A stretch of 17,255 nt of DNA from DASUTB01 sp036374835 (lineage in GTDB: Bacteria > Actinomycetota > Actinomycetes > Jiangellales > Jiangellaceae). Made by a program: the position numbers and the translations under genes. Positions 1 to 7,797 of this stretch are shown in pieces (the first letter of the stretch is position 1; each line of letters starts with the position of its first letter). A model generated the notes under the pieces. The model worked only from the letters and a program-made list of their open reading frames with translations, was not told the DNA's origin and made no database searches. The stretch lies in contig DASUTB010000123.1 of assembly GCA_036374835.1 (NCBI GenBank), positions 1 to 17,255 of the forward strand, in the 5' to 3' direction.

Positions 1-1
1 C

Positions 2-175
2 ACCGTCGGCTACGGCGACATCCATGCCGTCGGGCAGCTGGCCCGGGCGGTGAACATGGTCCAGGTCTTCTTCAACATCGTCGTCATCGGGGCGCTGCTC
101 GCCGTCGCCGCCCCCGGCATCGCGCAGCGGGTCATGCGCAAAGCCAATGAGAAGGACGGTGTCCCTGATGAGTAA
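2..175 (+). CDS. Potassium channel protein, C-terminal fragment
   Basis: The 5' end lies outside the window; 57 codons and a TAA stop are visible. The first visible residues are TVGYGD, the signature selectivity filter of K+ channels. They are followed after a short loop by one hydrophobic helix (roughly VFFNIVVIGALLAVAAPGIA) and a short charged tail ending in KANEKDGVPDE. Filter followed by a final transmembrane helix is the layout of two-TM (Ion_trans_2) bacterial channels. The tail is short, so there is no cytoplasmic RCK/TrkA-N domain after the pore; any N-terminal regulatory domain cannot be judged. The protein should sit in the cytoplasmic membrane and conduct K+. The family assignment is firm because of the filter motif; the subtype is not determinable. 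Confidence 0.85.
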   Translation, partial: TVGYGDIHAVGQLARAVNMVQVFFNIVVIGALLAVAAPGIAQRVMRKANEKDGVPDE

Positions 176-377
176 CCCGCGGACCGACCCGGAGCCCAAT
201 ACGAGCTGATGAAATCGGCCATCTGCGTAGGGGCACAGCACTAAGAATCTTCGCCTTGGATGACGGCGGCGGGGCAGCGGCGGTGCGGCGCGCCGATACT
301 GGAGTTGTCGGATTCGCGGGCTATGGTGAGGCCAGATGAGACGATCTGCGCACACGCGCGGAAGGAGCAGCAGACCT

Positions 378-2486
378 GTGACCGCCCAACCGGCCGAGTT
401 GACGCTGTCTGACACGAGCCCGCAGGACTACACGGCTCGGCACCTGTCGGTGCTCGAAGGGTTGGAGGCGGTCCGCAAACGGCCGGGCATGTACATCGGG
501 TCGACCGACTCGCGCGGCTTCATGCACTGTGTCTGGGAGATTATCGACAACGCGGTCGACGAGGCGCTCAACGGCTACTGCCAGCGCGTCGAGGTGATCC
601 TGCGGGCCGACAGCTCGGTCGAAGTACGCGACGACGGCCGCGGCATCCCGGTGGACATCCACCAGCGCTCCGGGCTCAGCGGCGTCGAGGTCGTGTTCAC
701 CAAACTGCACGCCGGCGGCAAGTTCGGCGGCGCCTCGTACGCGGCCACCGGCGGCTTGCACGGCGTCGGGGCCAGCGTCGTCAATGCCCTCTCCTCCCGG
801 CTGGACGTCGAGGTCGACCGCGACGGCAAGGTGCACGCCATGTCGTTCCGCCGCGGCGAGCCCGGCATCTTCGCAGGCGAAGGACCGGACGCGCCGTTCG
901 AGCCGTTCACCGACCACTCCGAGCTGCGGACGGTACGCCGGGTCGCCAAGCGCGTCACCGGCACGCGGGTGCGGTTCTGGCCGGACCGGCAGATCTTCCT
1001 GCGCGATGCCGGCATCATGGACGAGGAGCTTGTCGGCCGGGCCCGGCAGACGTCCTACCTCGTGCCCGGGCTCGAGCTGACCATCACCGACGAGCGCGGC
1101 GACGAGCCCTCGGTCCAGACGTTCCGGCATGACGGCGGCATCGCCGAATACGTCGAGTTCCTCAGCCAGGGCACGCCGGTCACGGACGTCATCCGGCTCA
1201 CCGGCTCCGAAACGTTCACCGAGACCATCCCGGTGCTCGACGACGACGGCCACATGGTCTCGCGCGAGGTCTCCCGCGAATGCGGCGTCGACATAGCGCT
1301 GCGGTGGGACGGCGGCTACGACACCGAGTTCCGCTCGTTCGTCAATGTGATCGCCACCCCGAAGGGCGGCACCCACCGCGCCGGCTTCGAGCAGGGCCTG
1401 CTCAAGACGCTCCGCTCGGAGGTGCGCAGGAACGCGCGGCGGCTCAAGGCCGGCGACGACAAGATCGAGAAGGACGACGTCCTCGAAGGGCTCACCGCGG
1501 TCGTCACGGTCCGGCTCGCCGAGCCGCAGTTCGAAGGGCAGACCAAGGAGGTCCTCGGCACGGCCGACGTGCGCGGCATCGTCTCGCGGGTCGTCGAGCG
1601 CGAGCTGACCAAGAAGCTCAACTCCTCCAAGCGGGCCGACAAGCAAGCGGCCACCGCGGTTCTTGAGAAGGTCGTCAACGCGGCCAAGGCTCGGGTCGCG
1701 GCACGCCAGCACAAAGAGAACATCCGGCGCAAGAACGCCCTGGAGACCAGCTCGATGCCGACCAAGCTGGTCGACTGCCGCTCCGGTGCGGTGGACCGGT
1801 CCGAGCTGTTCATCGTCGAGGGCGACTCTGCGCTCGGCACCGGCAAAGCGGCGCGGGACGCGGAGTACCAGGCGCTGTTGCCGATCCGCGGCAAGATCCT
1901 CAACGTGCAGAAGGCCTCGGTCGGCGACATGCTGAACAACGCCGAGTGCGCCGCGATCATCCAGGTCATCGGTGCCGGGTCGGGACGCACGTTCGACCTC
2001 GACATGGCGCGCTACCAGAAAGTGATCATGCTCGCCGACGCCGACGTCGACGGCGCGCACATCCGTACCTTGCTGATCACCCTCGTCTACCGGTACATGC
2101 GGCCGCTGATCGAAGCCGGGCGCCTGTTCGCCGCGGTGCCACCGCTGCACCGCATCGAACTGGTCAACCCGAAGAAGGGGCAGGACAAGCACATCTACAC
2201 GTACTCGGACTCGGAGTTGCAGCGCAAGCTGCGCGACCTCGACCGGCGCAACGTGCGCTACAAGTCACCGCCGCAGCGCTACAAGGGCCTCGGCGAGATG
2301 GATTCGAGCCAGCTGGCCGAGACCACCATGGATCCACGCCACCGCAGGTTGCGCCGCATCACGATCAACGACGCGGAGAAGGCCGAAGAGATCTTCGAGA
2401 TCCTCATGGGTAACGAGGTCGCCCGCCGCAAGGACGTCATCCTGGCCGGCGCCGCCGAACTCGACCACGAGCGCATCGACACCTGA
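378..2486 (+). CDS. parE: DNA topoisomerase IV subunit B / second GyrB-type subunit (ParE)
   Basis: ATPase/TOPRIM subunit of a type IIA topoisomerase, which with a ParC/GyrA-type partner (not in this window) decatenates or relaxes DNA using ATP. From the GTG at 378 the protein has 702 residues. The GHKL ATPase region shows RKRPGMYIG near residue 33 and EIIDNAVDEAL, with the predicted catalytic Glu54 and Mg-binding Asn58; a GLHGVGASVVNAL ATP-lid motif follows. The TOPRIM region has EGDSALG (Glu481) and DADVDG (Asp554, 556, 558), and QRYKGLGEM follows at 633-641. EGDSALGT..., and the LPIRGKILNVQKASV stretch, resemble the Streptomyces ParE-like subunit more than housekeeping GyrB (from memory). 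GTG 378 is preferred because AAGGAG at 362-367 lies 10 bases upstream. An in-frame ATG at 336, 8 bases after a TATGGT box, would add 14 residues without a family match and could be read from a leaderless transcript. The gene stands alone and ends at a strong hairpin. Confidence 0.93.
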   Translation: MTAQPAELTLSDTSPQDYTARHLSVLEGLEAVRKRPGMYIGSTDSRGFMHCVWEIIDNAVDEALNGYCQRVEVILRADSSVEVRDDGRGIPVDIHQRSGLSGVEVVFTKLHAGGKFGGASYAATGGLHGVGASVVNALSSRLDVEVDRDGKVHAMSFRRGEPGIFAGEGPDAPFEPFTDHSELRTVRRVAKRVTGTRVRFWPDRQIFLRDAGIMDEELVGRARQTSYLVPGLELTITDERGDEPSVQTFRHDGGIAEYVEFLSQGTPVTDVIRLTGSETFTETIPVLDDDGHMVSREVSRECGVDIALRWDGGYDTEFRSFVNVIATPKGGTHRAGFEQGLLKTLRSEVRRNARRLKAGDDKIEKDDVLEGLTAVVTVRLAEPQFEGQTKEVLGTADVRGIVSRVVERELTKKLNSSKRADKQAATAVLEKVVNAAKARVAARQHKENIRRKNALETSSMPTKLVDCRSGAVDRSELFIVEGDSALGTGKAARDAEYQALLPIRGKILNVQKASVGDMLNNAECAAIIQVIGAGSGRTFDLDMARYQKVIMLADADVDGAHIRTLLITLVYRYMRPLIEAGRLFAAVPPLHRIELVNPKKGQDKHIYTYSDSELQRKLRDLDRRNVRYKSPPQRYKGLGEMDSSQLAETTMDPRHRRLRRITINDAEKAEEIFEILMGNEVARRKDVILAGAAELDHERIDT

Positions 2487-2505
2487 TCCGGATCGCTTGA
2501 GCGGA

Positions 2506-2551
2506 CCTGGGTGAGGATGCTGTCGCCATAGCTACAGCATCCTCACCCAGG
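2506..2551. terminator. Perfect 18-bp hairpin, bidirectional terminator between convergent genes
   Basis: Left arm CCTGGGTGAGGATGCTGT (2506-2523) and right arm ACAGCATCCTCACCCAGG (2534-2551) are perfect reverse complements around a 10-base loop. The hairpin starts 19 bases after the topoisomerase stop, and its right arm contains the stop codon and last codons of the converging CoA-transferase gene. There is no T-tract on either side, as is common for actinobacterial terminators. The symmetry and convergent position argue for termination in both directions. Confidence 0.85.
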
Positions 2552-3772
2552 ACGTTCCTCGCCTGCGTTCAGCCAGGCCCGTACAGTCTCGTTGTGCTCG
2601 CCGAGCCGCGGCGGTGGCTCATGCTTCGCCCGGCCGCCGGCGTACGGGCGGTCGCCGAAGCGCAGCGGTGGCCCGGGCAGGTCGACGGCGCCGAGTTGTG
2701 AATCGTCGACAGTGATCACGAGACCTTGCGAGCGAGTCTGCTCCCACTCGTAGACCTGGTCCAGGCTGCGCACCCGACCGGCAGGCACACCTGCCCGCCA
2801 GAACTGGGCGAGCCACTGGTCGGCCGGCGCGATGGGTAGCTCGGCGTCGATCGCCGCCACCAACTCGGTGCGGTTGGTGACCCGCTCCCGGTTGGTCGCG
2901 AACCGAGGATCGGCTGGATCCAGGCCGACGATCGGCGCGAACGCCCGCCATTGACTTTCGCTGCCGACCGCAATCTGGATAGGCGAGTCCGCGGCGTGGA
3001 ACAGCCCGTAGGGTGCGATGGACGGATGGTGGTTCCCGGTGCCGATCGGGACCTCCCCGGCAACCGTCCACCGGGTGCCCTGGAACGCGTGCACACCGAC
3101 GATGGCGGCCAGTAGCGAGGTCCGAACGACCGTGCCACGGCCGGTCCGCTCTCTGTCCAACAGGGCTGCCAGCACGCCGCCGGCGCCGTACATGCCGGCG
3201 AGCAGGTCTCCGATCGGCACTCCGACCCGGGTCGGCTCACCCGGCGGACCGGTGATCGACATCAGGCCGGCCTCACCCTGAGCGATCTGGTCATACCCGG
3301 CACGGGCACTTTCGGGTCCGTCGTGCCCGAAGCCGGTGATACTCAGGATCACGAGCCGGGGGTTGATCTGGTGCATCCACTCCAGGCCCACGCCGAGTCG
3401 ATCCAGCGCACCGGGGCGGTAGTTCTCCACGAGGACGTCCGCTCTTCGCACCAGCCGCTCGAGCAGGTCACGACCGCCTTCGGACTTGAGATCCGCGGCC
3501 ACCGACTCCTTGTTCCGGTTGCACGACATGAAATAGGTCGACGCCGGCTCGTCCTCGTCCCCGACGAACGGCGGACCCCAGTGGCGCGAATCGTCCCCGG
3601 CAGGCGGTTCCACCTTGATGACACGGGCACCGAGGTCGCCAAGCATCATGCTCGCGTGCGGACCGGCCAGCGCCTTGGTCAGGTCGATCACGAGGTAGCC
3701 GCTCAAGGGCCCGTCGCCGGCATCCTGATCAGCCTGGACGTCCGGACGAGTGGGGTCTTCCCGGTCGTTCAT
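2543..3772 (-). CDS. Class III CoA-transferase (CaiB/BaiF/Frc family)
   Basis: Transfers CoA between carboxylic acids in the cytosol; substrates of the family include formate/oxalate, carnitine, bile acids and succinate/mesaconate. The 409-residue length from ATG 3772 is typical of the family. The N-terminal LTKALAGPHASMMLGDLGARVIKVEPP (about residues 31-57), RNKESVAADLKSEGGR, LVENYRPGALDRLGVG and the TGFGHDGP stretch are the classical conserved blocks. Asp189 in PIGDLLAG lines up with the catalytic Asp (Asp169 in formyl-CoA transferase) that forms the acyl-anhydride and thioester intermediates. The start is set by GAGGAG just upstream on the minus strand; the reading frame stays open for 61 more codons, but that extension runs into the divergent HD gene and matches nothing. 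No acyl-CoA dehydrogenase or decarboxylase lies beside it, so the substrate cannot be inferred. Confidence 0.93.
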   Translation of the reverse strand: MNDREDPTRPDVQADQDAGDGPLSGYLVIDLTKALAGPHASMMLGDLGARVIKVEPPAGDDSRHWGPPFVGDEDEPASTYFMSCNRNKESVAADLKSEGGRDLLERLVRRADVLVENYRPGALDRLGVGLEWMHQINPRLVILSITGFGHDGPESARAGYDQIAQGEAGLMSITGPPGEPTRVGVPIGDLLAGMYGAGGVLAALLDRERTGRGTVVRTSLLAAIVGVHAFQGTRWTVAGEVPIGTGNHHPSIAPYGLFHAADSPIQIAVGSESQWRAFAPIVGLDPADPRFATNRERVTNRTELVAAIDAELPIAPADQWLAQFWRAGVPAGRVRSLDQVYEWEQTRSQGLVITVDDSQLGAVDLPGPPLRFGDRPYAGGRAKHEPPPRLGEHNETVRAWLNAGEERPG

Positions 3773-3856
3773 CGCTCTCCTCGATTGCGCGCGCTCGATG
3801 CGATCAGGCGTCGTCGGGCGCTGCGCGCGCCCCGGCCGTCCTCGCCTGCACCACGG

Positions 3857-3862
3857 TACAAT
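3857..3862 (+). promoter_or_regulatory. -10 box TACAAT of the HD-hydrolase gene
   Basis: TACAAT matches the actinobacterial/sigma-70 -10 consensus TANNNT and sits 22 bases before the HD gene ATG. A GGGGAGG ribosome site (3873-3879) lies between them. No recognisable -35 sits at 17 bp, so this rests on the hexamer and its position. The short region 3773-3884 must also hold the promoter of the divergent CoA-transferase, which I could not locate. Confidence 0.4.
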
Positions 3863-3884
3863 CCGCAGCTCCGGGGAGGTTCCG

Positions 3885-4364
3885 ATGCGCGGCAAAGAAC
3901 TCGTCGCCCTGGCGACCGAGATCGCCCAGGACGCCCATGCCGGCCAGGTCGACAAGGCCGGAGCGCCCTATATCGGCCATCCGGCGCGAGTGGCAGCAAG
4001 CGCGCGCGACCGAGCAGGCGAGCCCCAGGCCGACCTCGTCGAAGCGGCCGCGTGGCTGCACGACGTCGTCGAGGACACGGACGTCACGCTCGATGACCTG
4101 ATCGAGCGCGATGTTCCGCGGCCGGTCGTCACCGCGGTCGACGCGCTCACCCGTAGGCCCGGCGAGAAGTCCGAGATGTACTACTCGCGGGTCGCGGCCG
4201 ACCCGATCGCGCTCGTGGTCAAGCTCGCCGACCTGGCGGACAACTCCGACCCCGACCGTCTCGTATCGCTCGACGAAGGGACGCAGGCCCGCCTAACGGC
4301 CAAGTACGAGCATGCGAGAGCGACCTTGAACGAGCTCACAGCGTCGCCCGCACAAGACACTTAG
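3885..4364 (+). CDS. Small HD-domain phosphohydrolase, SpoT/Mesh1-like
   Basis: A 159-residue, single-domain HD hydrolase resembling the hydrolase half of RelA/SpoT proteins and the stand-alone Mesh1 (small alarmone hydrolase) group, which remove the 3'-pyrophosphate of (p)ppGpp with Mn2+. Visible landmarks are AGAPYIGHPARVA with His32, AAWLHDVVEDTDVT with His59-Asp60 and Glu63-Asp64, and VVKLADLADN with Asp116. These correspond to the H...HD...ED...D metal and substrate set of the SpoT hydrolase. The synthetase, TGS and ACT domains of full-length RSH proteins are absent. The start ATG 3885 follows GGGGAGG (3873-3879) at 5 bases; an in-frame start at 3750 would overlap the divergent CoA-transferase and is rejected. 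The alarmone substrate is inferred from the family; other HD hydrolases of this shape exist whose substrates are unknown. Confidence 0.85.
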   Translation: MRGKELVALATEIAQDAHAGQVDKAGAPYIGHPARVAASARDRAGEPQADLVEAAAWLHDVVEDTDVTLDDLIERDVPRPVVTAVDALTRRPGEKSEMYYSRVAADPIALVVKLADLADNSDPDRLVSLDEGTQARLTAKYEHARATLNELTASPAQDT

Positions 4365-4521
4365 CGCCCCTGGATGGCGGCGTACACACCGCCGAAATAC
4401 CACTCTGAGTGCTGACCTCGTTCGGTCGGCGCAATGCACGAGCGCGGCGTTGTCGTCACGGGGTCGACCGGGGCTAGAGTTCGCCGTAGCCTGATCTGGC
4501 CGCGGCTTCCATAGGGGGTGC

Positions 4522-7500
4522 ATGCAAGCGATCTGGACCCGTTACGGGCGCTACGCGTACGACGCCCTGCGCGAGGTCGTCGGCGACATCAAGCGGGACG
4601 ATCCACTGGCAACCGTGACCGTCCTGGTGCCGACGCAACTGTGCGGCGTGATCGTCCGTCGCACGCTGGCGCACGGTGTCGCGGGCGGCAACGGCATCGC
4701 CGGCCTCGCCGTCCTGACGGTCGACCGGCTGGCCGAGCAGATCGCCTCGCCGGCGCTGGCCGGATCCGGGAGACGTCCGGCGATCGGTCCCGTGGTCGCT
4801 GCGGCATGGCGCCAGGCGCTGGACGAGGACGCCGGTGTGTTCGGGCCGGTCGCCCGGCACCGCGCCACCGTGCAGGCGCTCGTGCGCGCGCATCGCGAAC
4901 TTCGGGAGGTCGACGACGCCGGCCTCGACGCGATCGCCGGCATCGGTGAAGCGGCCGCGGCAGACCTCCTCCGGCTGCACCGGCGCGTCGTGACGATCCT
5001 GGCCGACCGCTGGTACGACAGCGTGGAGCTGCGGCGCACCGCCGCCGACGCGCTGCACAGCGAACCCGCACGGGCCGCCGAGTTGGGTACGCCGGTCCTG
5101 TTCCTTCCGCAGGACCTACGGCCCGGCGCGGCCCGGTTCGTGCGCCGGCTCGACGAGGTCGCACCGGTCGTCGCGATTGCCGGGCTGACCGCAGACGCGC
5201 GTGCCGATGCCGGAGTACGCCAATCGCTCAACCTGCTCGGTATCGCCGGCACTCCCCCGGCCTGGCCGCCGGACGGCACCGACCTCGCGGAGCGGGACGC
5301 CGACAACGGCGACGCCGCCCCGGGTGTTCAGCTGTCGCTCGACCTGTTCGGCGGCGTCGGCAGTACCTCGCCGGACCCCGGCAACGACGGCACGTTGCCG
5401 TCCGCGACGCAGGTTTTCCATGCATCGGACGCCGACGATGAGGTCCGGTGCGTCGTCCGCCAGGTCGCGGACGCGTTGCGTAACGTGCCGGCCCACCGCA
5501 TCGCCGTCCTGTTCAGCGCCACCGAACCGTACGCCAGGCTGCTGGCCGAGCACCTCGGTGCCGCCGGTCTCACCACGAACGGCACCGCGGTGCGGCCAAC
5601 GAGTTCGCGGACGCTCGGCCGCGTTCTGCTCGACCTGCTGGCACTGCCGGATCACGACTGGCGCCGTGACCAGCTGCTCACCCTGCTCACGTCCACTCCG
5701 GTGCGCGATGCGGACGGCCGGCGCACTCCGGCGTCACGGTGGGACCGGATATCGCGAGCGGCCGGGGTCGTCTCCGGCGACGACTGGGATACCCGCTTGC
5801 GCGGCTACGCCGACCAGGAGCTGGCCACCGCCCGCCAGTCCGAGAACAGCGACGCCCCTAGCCCCGGCTTGATCAAGCGCTGCGAACGCAACGCCGCGGC
5901 CGCCGATGAGTTGCGCGCGTTCGTCGCCGGGCTCCGGGATCGGCTCGATGTTGGTGCCCGGTGTACGACCTGGCCGCAGATCGCAGGGTGGGCGTCCGAC
6001 ACGTACCACGCCCTCGTCGGTGATCTTGACGAGGAGCTGTGGCTGCCCGAGGACGAGGTACGGGCGGCCGAGAAGGTCGAGCGGGTACTCGCCGGTCTGT
6101 CCGGCCTCGGCGCCGTCGAGGAGACCGCGGATCTGACCGCGCTGCGGCATACTCTCGAGCTCGAACTCGCCGACGACCTGCCCCGGCACGGCGTCGCCGG
6201 GCGTGGCGTGCTGGTCGGGCCGTTGTCGTCCGCGATCGGCCTCGACGTCGACGTGGTGTTCGTCGTCGGGCTGGCCGAGGACTCCGCCCCGGGCCGGATC
6301 AGCGAGGACGCGCTGCTTCCGGATCGTGCCCGCGATTGGACCGATGGGCAGCTGCCCCCGGTCCGGGCGCGGGTCGACCGCGAGCACCGACGCCTGCTGG
6401 CCGCGTTCGCCGCCGCACCGCGCGTCGTCGCCAGCTTCCCGCGCGGCGATCTTCGGCACAGCACGGTCCGGCTCCCATCCCGGTGGTTGCTGCCGTCGCT
6501 GCGGGTCCATTCGGGCGATCCGGCGCTCAGCGCGTCCGATTGGGCATCCGTCACCGGCGAGTGGCTCGACGGCTCGCCGTCGTTCGCCGCCGCGCTGACC
6601 GGCAGCGGAACACTTGCTTCGGAGCAGGAGTGGCGGATGCGCGCCGCGGCGGCCGGTCAGCCGATGAACGAGGACGACGCCCTGCGGCGCGCGCTGGCGA
6701 TGACCAGAGCACGCGGCAGCGACACGTTGACCCGGTTCGACGGCGACCTGTCCGGGTTCGAACTGCCGCATCCGACCGCGCCGGACCGCGTCGTCTCCCC
6801 CACCGCGCTCGAGTCATGGGCCACCTGCCCGCACGCGTATTTCATGGAGCGGCTTCTGCACGTCCAACCCGTCGAGTTGCCGGAGACGCTCATCACGATC
6901 AGCCCGATCGAGACCGGCAACCTCATCCACGAGGCACTGGACCGGTTCTTCGCGCACGAAAGCGAGCGGGACGCCGTCCCCGCCGGCCCGTTGCCCTGGA
7001 CGGCGCAGCAGCGTGCAACGCTTGCCCGGGTCACCGCCGAGGTGGCCGACGGGTTCGAGGCGCGCGGCGTCACCGGCCACCGGCTGCTGTGGGCGCAGGA
7101 ACGGATGCGGATCATCAACCAGCTGCAACTGCTGCTGGATCACGACGAAAAGGTGCGCGCCGACACGGGACGGCGGCAGGTTCGTTCGGAGCTGGTATTC
7201 GGCATGCGCGGTTCCGAGCCGGTCGAGGTCGCGCTGCCGGACGGGACGTCCATCCGGTTCCGCGGCGCCGCCGACCGCGTCGACCGGGCAGGCCCGTCGG
7301 CACAGCCGGGAAGGTCGTCGGCGACAGCGGACGCGGCGGCGGCCGCCGACGCACTCGTGGTTGTCGACTACAAGTCCGGCAGCGAGCGCAACTTCACCGA
7401 CATCGGCGAAGGTGACCCGACCGCGAGCGGTACCAAGCTCCAGCTGCCGGTCTACGCGCACGCGGCGCGGGCCGCGCTGGGTGACCCGGGGACGCCCGTC

Positions 7501-7797
7501 ACCGCCGAGTACTGGTTCGTCCGCTCCGGCAAGCGCATCGAACTGCCGCTCACCGACCACGTCTACCGCACCCACACCCATGCGCTGTCCGTGATCGCCT
7601 CCGGCATCAGAGCCGGGCTGTTCCCGCCCCGCCCGCCGAAGGACAACGGGTGGTCCGGGTTCATCGAGTGCGACTACTGCGATCCGGACCGCATGGGTAC
7701 CAAGGCGCTGTTCGCCCGGTGGCAGCGCAAGCGCGCGGACCCGCGGCTGGCCGAGTACGTCGCTCTGGTCGAGCCGGAAGAGGAGGTGGCGGCATGA
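4522..7797 (+). CDS. AddB-like subunit with C-terminal PD-(D/E)XK nuclease
   Basis: Probable inactive-helicase/nuclease partner of the helicase encoded next, for processing double-strand-break ends. It has 1091 residues (B. subtilis AddB is of similar size). The N-terminus has an LVPTQ motif-Ia-like stretch (about residues 35-39) but no Walker A GxGKT before it, so this helicase core is probably non-catalytic. Residues about 570-660 (VFVVGLAEDSAPGRISEDALLP ... REHRRLLAAFAAA) resemble the UvrD-C-like region of AddB/RecC. The nuclease has WATCPHAYFMERLL (Cys769), GNLIHEALDRFF (His803), AADR (Asp918), VVVDYKSG (Asp949, Lys951) and QLPVYA (Gln974, Tyr978). Asp918 and Asp949 are separated by a low-complexity Ala/Ser-rich insert. 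Cys769, Cys1050 and Cys1053 match three of the four Fe-S ligands of AddB; the fourth position is Gly1059. ATG 4522 follows AGGGGG. The stop overlaps the next ATG in ATGA. Confidence 0.88.
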   Translation: MQAIWTRYGRYAYDALREVVGDIKRDDPLATVTVLVPTQLCGVIVRRTLAHGVAGGNGIAGLAVLTVDRLAEQIASPALAGSGRRPAIGPVVAAAWRQALDEDAGVFGPVARHRATVQALVRAHRELREVDDAGLDAIAGIGEAAAADLLRLHRRVVTILADRWYDSVELRRTAADALHSEPARAAELGTPVLFLPQDLRPGAARFVRRLDEVAPVVAIAGLTADARADAGVRQSLNLLGIAGTPPAWPPDGTDLAERDADNGDAAPGVQLSLDLFGGVGSTSPDPGNDGTLPSATQVFHASDADDEVRCVVRQVADALRNVPAHRIAVLFSATEPYARLLAEHLGAAGLTTNGTAVRPTSSRTLGRVLLDLLALPDHDWRRDQLLTLLTSTPVRDADGRRTPASRWDRISRAAGVVSGDDWDTRLRGYADQELATARQSENSDAPSPGLIKRCERNAAAADELRAFVAGLRDRLDVGARCTTWPQIAGWASDTYHALVGDLDEELWLPEDEVRAAEKVERVLAGLSGLGAVEETADLTALRHTLELELADDLPRHGVAGRGVLVGPLSSAIGLDVDVVFVVGLAEDSAPGRISEDALLPDRARDWTDGQLPPVRARVDREHRRLLAAFAAAPRVVASFPRGDLRHSTVRLPSRWLLPSLRVHSGDPALSASDWASVTGEWLDGSPSFAAALTGSGTLASEQEWRMRAAAAGQPMNEDDALRRALAMTRARGSDTLTRFDGDLSGFELPHPTAPDRVVSPTALESWATCPHAYFMERLLHVQPVELPETLITISPIETGNLIHEALDRFFAHESERDAVPAGPLPWTAQQRATLARVTAEVADGFEARGVTGHRLLWAQERMRIINQLQLLLDHDEKVRADTGRRQVRSELVFGMRGSEPVEVALPDGTSIRFRGAADRVDRAGPSAQPGRSSATADAAAAADALVVVDYKSGSERNFTDIGEGDPTASGTKLQLPVYAHAARAALGDPGTPVTAEYWFVRSGKRIELPLTDHVYRTHTHALSVIASGIRAGLFPPRPPKDNGWSGFIECDYCDPDRMGTKALFARWQRKRADPRLAEYVALVEPEEEVAA

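Noticed and set aside
321..2192. A 623-codon minus-strand ORF opposite the topoisomerase gene
   Set aside because: It lies wholly antisense to a gene with unmistakable ATPase and TOPRIM motifs, is rich in Arg/Asp/Val/Leu repeats typical of mirror frames in GC-rich DNA, and shows no domain.
3773..3955. N-terminal extension of the CoA-transferase to position 3955
   Set aside because: The 61 extra residues match no family sequence and overlap the divergent HD gene; ATG 3772 has its own GAGGAG site and gives the normal family length.
4450..4480. TTGTCG ... TAGAGT as a promoter for the AddB-like gene
   Set aside because: The 19-base spacer and weak hexamers are not convincing; the operon promoter is left unassigned in 4365-4521.
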